Of a stretch of DNA of 64,000 nt, positions 1 through 8,102 are shown one piece after another (position 1 is the stretch's first letter; every line of letters begins with the position of its first letter). The stretch spans positions 266,461 to 330,460 of the forward strand of contig NZ_KB849716.1 in assembly GCF_000368825.1 (NCBI RefSeq), read 5' to 3'. A program made the translations under genes and the position numbers. The DNA is from Acinetobacter ursingii DSM 16037 = CIP 107286 (lineage in GTDB: Bacteria > Pseudomonadota > Gammaproteobacteria > Pseudomonadales > Moraxellaceae). The notes under the pieces are model-generated. The model ran no database searches. It saw only the letters and a list, made by a program, of their open reading frames with translations, and was not told the DNA's origin.

Positions 1-31
1 CTTAAAGACTTTACCCGTTACCACAAGTGAT

Positions 32-347
32 GTTTCCTATCGCATAGATAGCTTAGAAAAAGAAGAATGGGATGCGGCTGTTTCCTATCGCATAGATAGC
101 TTAGAAATGAAAATAGCGATTGGCGTGATACGCCTGACGGTTTCCTATCGCATAGATAGCTTAGAAAAAAGTATCGATCGCATTGCTAATTCAGAACGTG
201 TTTCCTATCGCATAAATAGTTTAGAAAGCAACGAACAGTTAGAGAGCAAATGCTCACGGGCTTCCTATCGCATAGATAGTTTAGAAGATTGGAAATGGAC
301 AAGTTTCAAAAGTGGCGCGATTTCCTATCGCATAGATAATTTATTTT
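32..347 (+). CRISPR. Type I-F CRISPR array, leader-distal end
   Basis: Six 28-nt repeats start at 32, 80, 140, 200, 260 and 320. The first three are identical: they begin GTTTCC, contain the hairpin CTATC-GCATA-GATAG and end TTAGAAA, which is the layout of type I-F (Cas6f-processed) repeats. Spacers at 108-139, 168-199, 228-259 and 288-319 are 32 nt, the usual I-F length, but the spacer at 60-79 is only 20 nt. Bases 1-31 look like another spacer cut by the window edge, so the array continues upstream. Repeat 4 has two changes, repeat 5 has several, and repeat 6 has lost its 3' part. Such decay is typical of the end far from the leader, so the leader and probably cas genes lie to the left, outside the window. 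No cas gene is present here. An open frame through the array (repeating SYRIDSLE) is an artefact of the repeats. Confidence 0.96.
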
Positions 348-529
348 CGAGACTCCAAACATTTTGTTTTTAATTGCTGCATCGCTAAAGGATCCATCGG
401 TGCAGTCATCATGGCCCGATAAGCCAAACATTCCTGCGTTTCACCTGTTGCTTGAGATTTGGCATTCAAGCTATGACATCCCATCAGTCCCAAAGAGAAA
501 ATACATCCTAGAATAAATTTGATGAACAT
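341..529 (-). CDS. small predicted lipoprotein
   Basis: This encodes 62 residues with a short hydrophobic leader and a lipobox ending LMGC, so Cys18 would be lipidated after signal peptidase II cleavage. The mature part is about 45 residues, polar, with two further cysteines, and matches no family I recognise. The stop codon lies inside the last, decayed CRISPR repeat (320-347), so the array abuts or has eaten into the 3' end of the gene. It is convergent with the array. The lipobox makes it likely real; its function is unknown. Confidence 0.6.
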   Translation of the reverse strand: MFIKFILGCIFSLGLMGCHSLNAKSQATGETQECLAYRAMMTAPMDPLAMQQLKTKCLESRK

Positions 530-625
530 TGGATTTTCTATAACTTAGTATTTGCCGATATCAACTCAAATTTTAAAACGCAAAACAGCAAATAGAAACC
601 TTTGAATAGACTTGTTTCATAAAGT

Positions 626-660
626 CCTTTCATTTTGCCTATGGGAGAAAAATAAAGAGG
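626..660 (+). repeat. intergenic stem-loop, family member A
   Basis: A T-rich left arm (626-639, CCTTTCATTTTGCC) faces an A-rich right arm (643-660, ending AATAAAGAGG) across a tiny loop, followed by GTTTAAAC. Pairing is imperfect. The right arm and the following bases resemble the elements at 36161, 29201 and 61123. It lies in the 240-base gap between the lipoprotein and the flavin reductase gene, which otherwise shows only promoter-like AT-rich sequence. Confidence 0.4.
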
Positions 661-770
661 GTTTAAACAATGATGAAAGACGTCATAGTGTATAGATCTT
701 TTAAAATTCGCTTATTTTCTTAAAATCTTCTGCCAATATATAAGCATTTTAAAAAGATGAGCTTAATACA

Positions 771-1349
771 ATGACAAATCCAGATATTCAAAAGGTAGAA
801 CTCGCAAAAGCCTATCGTTTACTTAATCATGGCCCTACTGTACTGGTTTCCGCTCAAGATGATGATGATATTGATGTCATGGCAGCAGCATGGGCGTGTG
901 CTTTAGAGTTTAGTCCTGCAAAAGTGACTGTTGTTTTAGATAAATCGACTAAGACTCGAAAAATTATTGAAAAGAATGGCTATTTCGCGTTACAGGTTCC
1001 CTGTTTAGCACAACTGAATATGACCTATCAATTAGGTAGCATCAGCCAGTTTGATGAGCCGAATAAATTAGAGATGTGTGGAACTCAATTCTTTTATCCT
1101 GATGATTCTGGTGTACCTTTGGTTGAAGGTTGTATTGCTTGGCTGATCTGTAAAGTCATTCCTGAGCCCCATAATCAGCAAGCGCATGATTTATTTATTG
1201 GCTCTGTGATGGGTGCTTGGGCGGACTCACGCGTATTTCGTGATGGACATTGGTATTTTTCAGATGCACACCCAAGTTTAAAAAGTTTGCATTATATTGC
1301 GGGTGGGACTTTCTATACGATTGGAGATGAAGTCAAAGCCAATTTATAA
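771..1349 (+). CDS. flavin reductase-like FMN-binding protein
   Basis: This 192-residue protein has the fold signature of the flavin reductase-like (DIM6/NTAB) domain: an N-terminal stretch GPTVLVSAQDDDD, then AAAWACALEFSP, then a strand-helix with KSTKTRKIIEKNGYFALQVP. Members bind FMN and pass electrons to partner oxygenases or reduce free flavin; the partner here is unknown. It stands alone, with its own upstream region, and converges on the acyl-CoA synthetase gene. An imperfect hairpin lies between the two genes. The ATG at 771 is the first in frame and fits the family's usual short N terminus. Family confidence is high, substrate unknown. Confidence 0.85.
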   Translation: MTNPDIQKVELAKAYRLLNHGPTVLVSAQDDDDIDVMAAAWACALEFSPAKVTVVLDKSTKTRKIIEKNGYFALQVPCLAQLNMTYQLGSISQFDEPNKLEMCGTQFFYPDDSGVPLVEGCIAWLICKVIPEPHNQQAHDLFIGSVMGAWADSRVFRDGHWYFSDAHPSLKSLHYIAGGTFYTIGDEVKANL

Positions 1350-1373
1350 AAAAACTGATGGTTAAAACAAGTA

Positions 1374-1407
1374 GATGGAGAACTCTCAAATATGAACTAT
1401 CTCCATC
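1374..1407. terminator. possible bidirectional terminator
   Basis: GATGGAGA (1374-1381) and TCTCCATC (1400-1407) can pair across an 18-base loop, between two convergent genes. There is no strong T run, so this is a weak prediction. Confidence 0.35.
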
Positions 1408-1422
1408 CTGTTTAAGATAAAT

Positions 1423-3063
1423 TTAACTCGTGCAAAGCGGTTGCATTCGTTCAACTTCTCGTTGTTTAAGAATACCACGCTGAATTTTACCACTCACTGT
1501 TTTGGGTAACGCATCTACAAATTCAATTTCTTTCGGATAGGCATGTTTAGATAGACGCCCGCGAACATACATTTGTAGTTTTTCTTTGAGCTGTTCTGTC
1601 GCTTGATATTGGCTTTTCAATACGATAAATGCCTTAACAATTTCAGTTCGCGCCAGATCAGGTTTGCCAATCACCGCAGATTCTAAAACTTCTTCGCATT
1701 CAAGTAATGTACTTTCGACATCAAAAGGGCCCACACGATAGCCTGACGTTGTAATGACATCATCAGCACACCCAACAAAATCTATACTTCCATGTTCATT
1801 TAACTGTACGGTATCACCCGTAATATAGTATTTGCCTACAAAAGACTTTCGGTTATTACCCCCATAACCTTTAAACCAAAGCAAAGGTGACGCATCACAG
1901 TCAATCGCCAATACCCCGATCCCGCCTTCCCCAAGTTCTTGATGATTTTCATCAAGTACTACAAAACGATGTCCCGGTATAGCAAAACCTGCAGAACCAA
2001 TTTTAATTACATGTTCTAAAGCATGGTGGTTACCAATCACCATGCCGAGTTCAGTCTGTCCGTATTGATCATAAATATAGACATTGAGATCATGTTTAAA
2101 CCAATGGATCACCTCTGGTGTTAAAGGCTCGCCTGCACTGCTCACGACCCTTAAATGCTGTTTGACACTATCATCAAACTTTTCTTTAAAACCATAAAAC
2201 ATGCGAAATGCAGTCGGAGAACCTGTAAGATTATTGACCTGATATTTTTTCATCAGTTCAATGGCCCGATCTACACTAAAAGCTTGTTCATCCATCAGAA
2301 TGCCATGACCTAAACTCAAAGGCCCTGTAATACCGTAATACAGTCCATAAGCCCAACCCGGATCAGCAAGATTCCAAAATGAATCCTCATCACGCAAATC
2401 CACGGCATGTGTCATATAGCCTTTAAATGCCAAAATTGCCTTTAATGGCACAGGAACAGATTTGGCCAAACCCGTTGTACCAGAAGTAAACATCATTAAA
2501 AAATCATCATCGAAACTGTGATATTCAATTGGGCAATCGGCATCAAATGTATGGATCACACTCCAGAAATCTTCTTGGTTCTGATCATCATCAATATTTT
2601 TGACAGTCAAAATTTGGCTAATATTTAAATTTTCGAGTTTAGATTGTTGATCAGTATTGGTTACCACCAGTTTGGTTTTGGCTGTTTCTAAACGGTGCTC
2701 AATGGCTTTGGATTCAAATGCAGTGAATAAGGGTTGATAAATTGCGCCAATACGCCAAGTTGCTAAAATCGTGATGAGTAACTCGGGGGTACGTGGCAAT
2801 AATCCCGCGATGCAATCTCCTGCCTGAAGATGGATAGACTTAAAATAATGGGCTAATTTCCCTGAATATTCAGCAAGTTGATCAAAGGTATATGATTGCT
2901 GTTCTCCGTTTTTTCCTTCCCAGATCAAAGCCACTTTGTCATGACCTACATATCTACCACAGCACTCCTCAAAAGCATTAATGCGCTGATCATGTCCGTT
3001 AAGTTGCTGTTGAATAAGTTGATTTAAATCAAATTCCGCATAGGCTTGTGTCAGTGTCTTCAT
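1423..3063 (-). CDS. AMP-forming acyl-CoA synthetase
   Basis: This 546-residue member of the AMP-dependent synthetase/ligase (ANL) family would activate a carboxylic acid to its acyl-CoA through an acyl-adenylate. The signature motifs are present in order: the P-loop MMFTSGTTGLAKS before mid-protein, YDQYGQTE, YYITGDT with the adenylate-binding Asp, and a C-terminal PKTVSGKIQRGIL with the catalytic Lys. The C-terminal swivel domain is complete. Overall it resembles acetyl/medium-chain acyl-CoA synthetases (AcsA- and PrpE-like) rather than long-chain FadD, but the acid cannot be assigned. It begins at ATG 3063 with an upstream AGAGG. It is 210 bases downstream of the short-chain dehydrogenase gene on the same strand, with a hairpin terminator between, so the two are probably separate units. 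Confidence 0.88.
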   Translation of the reverse strand: MKTLTQAYAEFDLNQLIQQQLNGHDQRINAFEECCGRYVGHDKVALIWEGKNGEQQSYTFDQLAEYSGKLAHYFKSIHLQAGDCIAGLLPRTPELLITILATWRIGAIYQPLFTAFESKAIEHRLETAKTKLVVTNTDQQSKLENLNISQILTVKNIDDDQNQEDFWSVIHTFDADCPIEYHSFDDDFLMMFTSGTTGLAKSVPVPLKAILAFKGYMTHAVDLRDEDSFWNLADPGWAYGLYYGITGPLSLGHGILMDEQAFSVDRAIELMKKYQVNNLTGSPTAFRMFYGFKEKFDDSVKQHLRVVSSAGEPLTPEVIHWFKHDLNVYIYDQYGQTELGMVIGNHHALEHVIKIGSAGFAIPGHRFVVLDENHQELGEGGIGVLAIDCDASPLLWFKGYGGNNRKSFVGKYYITGDTVQLNEHGSIDFVGCADDVITTSGYRVGPFDVESTLLECEEVLESAVIGKPDLARTEIVKAFIVLKSQYQATEQLKEKLQMYVRGRLSKHAYPKEIEFVDALPKTVSGKIQRGILKQREVERMQPLCTS

Positions 3064-3099
3064 CCCGAAAACCTCTTTTATTCCGTTTTTAATGCATAC

Positions 3100-3120
3100 A
3101 GATCATTCAAAATTTGATCT
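3100..3120. promoter_or_regulatory. inverted repeat upstream of acyl-CoA synthetase
   Basis: AGATCA (3100-3105) and TGATCT (3115-3120) form a perfect inverted repeat with a 9-base gap, 37 bases before the synthetase start codon. The form suits a dimeric repressor operator, but no regulator can be named. Confidence 0.3.
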
Positions 3121-3217
3121 ATATGTCCTGTCCATTTTTGTTATCGTAAAACATCCAACGATGTTTTTTGCTGGTGATCAAATCCAACTTAAACTGCTTT
3201 ATTTACTTTTTCAATTT

Positions 3218-3248
3218 CCAAAGCCCTCAATCTAATTGAGGGCTTTGG
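3218..3248 (-). terminator. terminator after short-chain dehydrogenase gene
   Basis: CCAAAGCCCTCAA and TTGAGGGCTTTGG form a 13-bp perfect stem with a 5-base loop, 26 bases past the stop codon of the dehydrogenase gene. The T run is poor, but stem strength and position support termination. Confidence 0.65.
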
Positions 3249-3273
3249 CATGTTGAGTTAAATAATCTTGGTG

Positions 3274-4044
3274 TTATTTGGGTGCCATTCGAATGGCACC
3301 ATCTAAACGAATTACCTCACCATTCAGATAAGCATTTTCAATAATATGCACTGCAAGACTTGCAAATTCATCTGGTTTACCCAAACGCGATGGATAAGGC
3401 ACCATTTGACCCAGTGAATCCTGAACATTTTGTGGCAAAGCTTTGAGCATAGGCGTTTCCATAATACCGGGTGCGATCGTAACCACCCGAATAGCATGAC
3501 GCCCCAATTCACGTGCAATTGGTAAAGTCATCGCCACAACTGCGCCTTTGGAGGCCGCATAAGCAGCTTGACCAATTTGACCATCAAAAGCAGCCACAGA
3601 AGCAGTATTAATAATCACACCTCGATCTTCATCTTCAGGCATTGCAGTATTATGTGTCATGGCTTCTGCTGCAAAACGCAGCATATTAAAAGTCCCTGTG
3701 ACATTAATATTTAAAACTTTATTAAACAATGCCAGATCATGAATACCCTCTTTACCCACCACCTTTGCAGATGGGCCTATTCCAGCACAGTTAATTAAGC
3801 CATGAATTGCACCATGCTGGTGTAATGTTTGTTTAAAAAACTGCTCGACTTCTGTCTCATTGGTCACATCTAATTCAACAAAATCCGCTGTTCCGCCTAA
3901 TTTCTCAACCTGAGCCTGTCCAGCTTCAACATTCATATCAACTAAGGTGACATAAGCACCTCGCGCGACCAAACATTCAGCCGTTGCAGCCCCCAAACCC
4001 GAGGCACCACCTGTAATAATGAAATGTTTTCCTTGTATTTTCAT
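3274..4044 (-). CDS. short-chain dehydrogenase (3-hydroxyacyl-CoA dehydrogenase type 2-like)
   Basis: This classical SDR of 256 residues has the Rossmann motif ITGGASGLGAATAE, the NAG motif (LINCAGIG), a catalytic Ser in NTASVAAFDG and the YxxxK pair in YAASKGAVV. The sequence is closest in character to 3-hydroxyacyl-CoA/3-hydroxy-2-methylbutyryl-CoA dehydrogenases, which oxidise a beta-hydroxyacyl-CoA with NAD during fatty or branched-chain acid breakdown; this sub-assignment is inference. The start is set at ATG 4044, preceded by GTGGA; a longer frame would need a TTG. It is divergent from an AraC-family regulator gene 150 bases away, its most likely controller. Confidence 0.87.
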   Translation of the reverse strand: MKIQGKHFIITGGASGLGAATAECLVARGAYVTLVDMNVEAGQAQVEKLGGTADFVELDVTNETEVEQFFKQTLHQHGAIHGLINCAGIGPSAKVVGKEGIHDLALFNKVLNINVTGTFNMLRFAAEAMTHNTAMPEDEDRGVIINTASVAAFDGQIGQAAYAASKGAVVAMTLPIARELGRHAIRVVTIAPGIMETPMLKALPQNVQDSLGQMVPYPSRLGKPDEFASLAVHIIENAYLNGEVIRLDGAIRMAPK

Positions 4045-4197
4045 TGCCAATTTCCACGTGATTTAATTTAATCTGACATTAGTTCCAGAGTAAAAGTTCA
4101 ACTTTTACAGTACAATTTCGAAAAACCTCAAATGTTCTGCGGTTTTTGGACATTTTCATCATTTAAAAAATTTTTAATTCTGAGTGTCAGGTCATAC

Positions 4198-5232
4198 ATG
4201 CAACGGATTGCACAGTCAAATATTTCCCCTTCAAACAAAGGAACCATTTCTATTGCATTGGTCAATGAAGCTTTGAGTGTGGCACATTCGCGCGGTTTTA
4301 ATATTGAAAAAATAGTACAACAGGCGGGGATTTCAGCCGAGCTTTTAAACTTCCCCAAAGCCAGAATTCCAGTTTCGGCTTATGCACAACTCTGGATTGA
4401 GTTGGCTAATCATATGGATGATGAGTTTTTTGGAATGGACTCTCATCCCATGCGACGTGGTAGCTATCAATTATTAGCAAAAATGGTCATGCATGCGGAT
4501 ACAATAGAAAAAGCCTTAACCGATATTTTAAAGTTTTTTTCTGTACTTCTGGATGATATCCAATCAGAGTTTAAAGTTGAACAAAATCTGGCATGTTTGA
4601 TCATTCATGATCAAACTCACAGTAAACGGATGTTCAGTTATGCAACTTTTTTAATGTTGATTCATGGTTTATTGTGTTGGCTAGCGGATCAACGAATTGT
4701 GATTGATAAAATTAGTCTGAAATGTGCTAAGCCCGCTTATCCTCAAGATTATTATGTTCGTTTTTGTGAAAATATCGAATTTGATGCAGCATCTAATCGC
4801 GTGGAATTCAATGCGGATTATTTACAGATTAAAATTAAAAAAGATAAAAAATCGCTTTATGAATTTCTAAAACAGACACCACAGAATTTATTAGTACGTT
4901 ATAAAAATGAAAATGCACTAAGCTTGATGATTCGTAGACATCTTATCAAACATCATCCCGCGCTTTGGCCAGAACTTAAAGAACTTTCGCAGCAGTTAAA
5001 CATGTCTGAGGCAACCATTCAACGGCGTTTAAAAGCTGAAAATATTAGTTATCAACAACTTAAAAACGACATCCGATGTGATATTGCGATTGAGCGTTTG
5101 AGTAAAACTGAAGATTGTATTCAGGATATCAGTGATGCCTTAAATTTCCATGATCCAAGTGCGTTTTATCGTGCTTTTAAAAAGTGGACCGGTGTCAATC
5201 CAAGTGCTTATCGAACAAGGTCTTTAAAATAA
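4198..5232 (+). CDS. AraC-family transcriptional regulator
   Basis: This regulator has an N-terminal arabinose-binding-type sensor region (PF12625-like, as in OruR/ArgR-type AraC proteins) over roughly the first 200 residues. It ends with a two-part AraC helix-turn-helix: LSQQLNMSEATIQRRLKAENISYQQLK and then ISDALNFHDPSAFYRAFKKWTGVNPSAYR. The start is put at ATG 4198 (MQRIAQSN); the frame is open 22 codons further upstream to 4132, but that stretch has low-complexity, non-protein-like composition. It is divergent from the short-chain dehydrogenase gene and so probably regulates it and itself. The inducer is unknown. Confidence 0.87.
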   Translation: MQRIAQSNISPSNKGTISIALVNEALSVAHSRGFNIEKIVQQAGISAELLNFPKARIPVSAYAQLWIELANHMDDEFFGMDSHPMRRGSYQLLAKMVMHADTIEKALTDILKFFSVLLDDIQSEFKVEQNLACLIIHDQTHSKRMFSYATFLMLIHGLLCWLADQRIVIDKISLKCAKPAYPQDYYVRFCENIEFDAASNRVEFNADYLQIKIKKDKKSLYEFLKQTPQNLLVRYKNENALSLMIRRHLIKHHPALWPELKELSQQLNMSEATIQRRLKAENISYQQLKNDIRCDIAIERLSKTEDCIQDISDALNFHDPSAFYRAFKKWTGVNPSAYRTRSLK

Positions 5233-5249
5233 AAGCAATTTATAGTGGT

Positions 5250-6068
5250 TTATACTTTCCATTGCCCTAGACTAATACGATCATTTCCACCGTAATCTTT
5301 TCGGGTTTGAACTTGAGTAAAGCCCCGTTTTTGAAGCAATTGACGAACCATGTCCCCTTGATCATAACCATGTTCAAGCACTAACCATGCATCAATATTC
5401 ATCCTGTTCGGTGCTTGATCAATAATCAGTTCCAGATCCGCAAGACCTTGATGCTCTGCAACCAATGCACGGCGAGGTTCTGTTCCCAGATTCAGCATGT
5501 GTTCATCCTGTGCATCGATATAAGGCGGATTAGACACAATTAAATCAAACTTTTGCGCAGGAATGGCTTCGAACCATGCACTGCAAATAAATTGAACTTG
5601 ATTCAACGCATGTCGCTGAGCGTTCTCCTGAGCGACTTCAAGCGTTGGAAAGTAAATATCGGTTGCTAAAACTTTCCAGTCAGGACGCTCTTTGGCTAGA
5701 GATAACGCTATTGCACCTGTTCCTGTGCCTAAATCCACCATCGAAGTTTGAAAAGGTAAATTTAACGATAAAACCGTTTCAATTAAAATTTCAGTATCTG
5801 GGCGCGGAACTAATGTATCTGGTGTAACCTTTAGATCCAGACTCCAAAACGGTTGCGAACCCGTAATATAAGCCAGTGGCTCACCTTTAGAGAGTCGCAT
5901 CAGCCCATCTAAAAAGGTGTGTTCTTGCTCATGCGTCAAAACTTGCATTTGACGCATTTTTAATTCAAGTGAATTCAGATTGAGGACATGTTCAAGCAAC
6001 CACGTGGCTTCCTGACGTTCATAACTATCAGCTTCGCCGCGCAGATTTAAAGCTTGCCCAATCTTCAT
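5250..6068 (-). CDS. prmC: peptide chain release factor N5-glutamine methyltransferase
   Basis: PrmC (HemK) methylates the Gln of the GGQ motif in release factors using S-adenosylmethionine. This 272-residue protein has the N-terminal helical substrate domain, the SAM motif MVDLGTGTGAIALSLAKE and the hallmark NPPY motif in IVSNPPYID. It overlaps the stop codon of prfA by one base, so enzyme and substrate are co-expressed, the standard arrangement. It converges on the AraC gene with only 17 bases between the stop codons. Confidence 0.97.
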   Translation of the reverse strand: MKIGQALNLRGEADSYERQEATWLLEHVLNLNSLELKMRQMQVLTHEQEHTFLDGLMRLSKGEPLAYITGSQPFWSLDLKVTPDTLVPRPDTEILIETVLSLNLPFQTSMVDLGTGTGAIALSLAKERPDWKVLATDIYFPTLEVAQENAQRHALNQVQFICSAWFEAIPAQKFDLIVSNPPYIDAQDEHMLNLGTEPRRALVAEHQGLADLELIIDQAPNRMNIDAWLVLEHGYDQGDMVRQLLQKRGFTQVQTRKDYGGNDRISLGQWKV

Positions 6069-7156
6069 TATCCACCATTCTCTTGCGCCAACATCGCTAA
6101 CTGATCTGCTTGATATTCACGATGTAAACTATCCAAAAGTTCCGTCAAATCGCCTTCCATAATCGCATCTAACTTATATAAAGTTAAATTAATACGATGA
6201 TCTGTCATTCGGCCTTGTGGATAGTTATAAGTACGAATACGTTCTGAGCGGTCGCCCGATCCGACGAGATCACGACGCATTTCAGAAGTCGCCGTTTCCT
6301 GTGCAGCGCGTTTCGCATTTTCCAGACGTGAAACCAATAACGCCATCGCTTTGGCTTTGTTTTTATGCTGTGAGCGTTCTTCCTGACATTCCACTACCAC
6401 GCCTGTTGGAATATGAGTAATACGCACCGCAGAATCGGTTTTGTTAATGTGCTGACCGCCTGCACCAGATGCACGATAAGTATCAATCCGCAAATCGGCA
6501 GGATTAATTTCAACCGTTGTATCCACATCGACTTCTGGCAAAATCGCAACCGTACAAGCAGAAGTATGTACACGCCCCTGTGACTCAGTTGCAGGAACAC
6601 GCTGTACGCGATGTGCGCCACTTTCAAACTTTAGACGACCATAAACACCATCGCCATCGACGCGGCAGATGACTTCCTTATAACCGCCATGTTCGCCTTC
6701 ATTTTCAGACAATACTTCAATACGCCAACCTTGAGACTCAGCATATTTACTGTACATACGAAATAAATCGCCTGAGAAAATTGCAGCCTCATCACCGCCA
6801 GTTCCCGCACGAACTTCCAAATAAGCAGAATTGGCATCATTGGGATCTTTAGGAATCATCAAAATATTCAGATCAGCTTCGAGTTGCTCAATCAAGACGC
6901 GATTTTCCTTGATTTCCTCTTGAGCCATATCCTTAAAATCAGGATCATTGAGCATGTCTTCGGCAGTCACAATATCTTGCTCAGCCTGACGATACTTGCC
7001 CCACACTTCGACCATTTCAGAAAGATCACTATGCTCACGGGATAATTTACGAAAACGTTTATTGTCAGAAATGACTTCCGCATCTGCCAATAATGCCGTT
7101 AACTCTTCATAACGATCACAGAGTTGATCCAGTCGTAAACGTAATGATTCTTTCAT
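6068..7156 (-). CDS. prfA: peptide chain release factor 1
   Basis: RF1 ends translation at UAA and UAG codons. At 362 residues it has normal RF1 length; the peptidyl-tRNA hydrolysis motif [15 protein letters not shown] is intact and the codon-recognition region is followed by the conserved [18 protein letters not shown]. It begins at ATG 7156 and is the first gene of a prfA-prmC operon reading left. Confidence 0.98.
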   Translation of the reverse strand: MKESLRLRLDQLCDRYEELTALLADAEVISDNKRFRKLSREHSDLSEMVEVWGKYRQAEQDIVTAEDMLNDPDFKDMAQEEIKENRVLIEQLEADLNILMIPKDPNDANSAYLEVRAGTGGDEAAIFSGDLFRMYSKYAESQGWRIEVLSENEGEHGGYKEVICRVDGDGVYGRLKFESGAHRVQRVPATESQGRVHTSACTVAILPEVDVDTTVEINPADLRIDTYRASGAGGQHINKTDSAVRITHIPTGVVVECQEERSQHKNKAKAMALLVSRLENAKRAAQETATSEMRRDLVGSGDRSERIRTYNYPQGRMTDHRINLTLYKLDAIMEGDLTELLDSLHREYQADQLAMLAQENGG

Positions 7157-7520
7157 AAGTGGAAGTATCTCAAAATAAAAATAATCGATCAGCGCAACGC
7201 TTGAATGATGAAGTGCTTGCGATCAGGTCAAAGCTAAAAGTGCGCATAGTTTACCGATTATGACTGTTAAAGAACATAGATCAGCTTATATTTGCTTGCT
7301 CTTAAGTACATTCCAAGTTTGAGTTTTCACTTTTTCTTCACATTAGGCAATAAATCAATCGTTTTTGCCGTTTTAATAGACACTTTTAATAGAAAGCATA
7401 CAAAACGCAGCTACATTGTAAAAATAACAACGATAATCTCCACAATTAAAGTGAATCGTTTTGTTACATTTGCTGCAACGAAATAGATAAAGTCCTGCTG
7501 TTGGGACACGGAGATTTGAG
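7157..7520. other. intergenic region with no clear gene
   Basis: This 364-base divergent gap lies between prfA and the glycine-zipper gene. It must hold both promoters. A 64-codon open frame at 7292-7486 has no ribosome binding site and a composition unlike a protein, so it is not called. A short GTCC/GGAC hairpin sits at about 7491-7507, just before the ribosome binding site of the next gene. Confidence 0.5.
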
Positions 7521-7856
7521 ATGAAGGCAAATAACTTATTATTAAGTGGTGTATTGGCAATTTCTTCAATGTTTGCAATCAATGCACATGCAGACAATAC
7601 CACACGTGTTGCGGCAACTTCAGCATTAGGGAGTGTGGTTGGTACAGCCTTAGGCAATCAAATGGGCGGTAATACTGGTGCCATGATTGGTGGTGCGGGT
7701 GGTGCAGCCGTTGCAAGCAATAAACGTAATCGTACTTCATCTGCAATTGGTGGTGGTTTAGGTGGTGTGGGTGGCTATACCGTTGGTAAAAATATGGGTG
7801 GCACAACAGGTGGATATATTGGTTCAGCCCTAGGCGCCGCAGGCGGTTCAGCTTAA
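7521..7856 (+). CDS. glycine-zipper outer-membrane-type protein, probably truncated
   Basis: This encodes 111 residues: a signal peptide cleaved after NAHA (about residue 24), then several glycine-zipper blocks (VVGTALGNQMGG, MIGGAGGAAVAS, IGGGLGGVGGYTVGK). Such 17-kDa-antigen/YmgG-like domains insert in or span membranes. GGAG precedes the start at a good distance. The frame stops at TAA 7854-7856, but the same frame continues with protein-like codons to a second TAA at 7947-7949, directly before a strong terminator. This suggests that the first stop is a recent nonsense change (TTA Leu to TAA) in a protein of about 142 residues. Confidence 0.8.
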   Translation: MKANNLLLSGVLAISSMFAINAHADNTTRVAATSALGSVVGTALGNQMGGNTGAMIGGAGGAAVASNKRNRTSSAIGGGLGGVGGYTVGKNMGGTTGGYIGSALGAAGGSA

Positions 7857-7949
7857 GGAAATAAAATTTCTAAAGATAGAGCTGAAGAAAAACGCTATAA
7901 CAACTCACGTAGTTGGAACAGACACCATCGTCACTATCGTCACCGTTAA
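7857..7949 (+). other. in-frame coding tail after a nonsense codon
   Basis: After the TAA at 7854-7856 the frame reads 30 more sense codons ending at TAA 7947-7949. The deduced tail begins GNKISKDRAEEKRYNN and ends in a His/Arg-rich stretch (WNRHHRHYRHR). A charged C-terminal tail fits the family, and the true terminator follows only after the second stop. Confidence 0.6.
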
Positions 7950-7972
7950 TACGTTGTATGATTCAAATAGTC

Positions 7973-7997
7973 GAGCACCCTTCTGGGTGCTTTTTTT
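7973..7997 (+). terminator. intrinsic terminator
   Basis: GCACCC-TTCT-GGGTGC followed by seven T residues. It lies 24 bases past the second in-frame stop of the glycine-zipper gene. Confidence 0.9.
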
Positions 7998-8027
7998 GGT
8001 CATTATTGTTAAGTTACAAATCACTGC

Positions 8028-8084
8028 ATAAATCGAAAAAAAACGATATACATAATTTTAGATAAATCGTAAAATGACGATATA
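8028..8084. promoter_or_regulatory. tandem operator-like repeats upstream of the luciferase-like gene
   Basis: Two copies of ATAAATCG-N8-CGATATA occur at 8028-8050 and 8062-8084, 34 bases apart start to start. Each copy is an imperfect inverted repeat (TAAATCG against CGATATA). They lie just upstream of the start codon at 8103, overlapping where the promoter should be, and look like a double operator for a dimeric repressor that is not encoded next door. Confidence 0.5.
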
Positions 8085-8102
8085 TAGTTCTGAGAATTTT
8101 TT

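Noticed and set aside
32..319. Self-targeting CRISPR spacers
   Set aside because: I saw no match of the five complete spacers to other parts of the window, but could not search the rest of the genome.
107..373. 88-codon open frame with repeated SYRIDSLE
   Set aside because: It is a translation of the CRISPR repeats; the 60-base period keeps the frame open by chance.
4132..4197. Upstream extension of the AraC regulator
   Set aside because: The added 22 residues (Phe/Leu/Lys-rich) do not look like a regulator N terminus; ATG 4198 gives the expected domain start.
7292..7486. 64-codon open frame upstream of the glycine-zipper gene
   Set aside because: No ribosome binding site, no recognisable domain, and AT-rich composition that gives such frames by chance.
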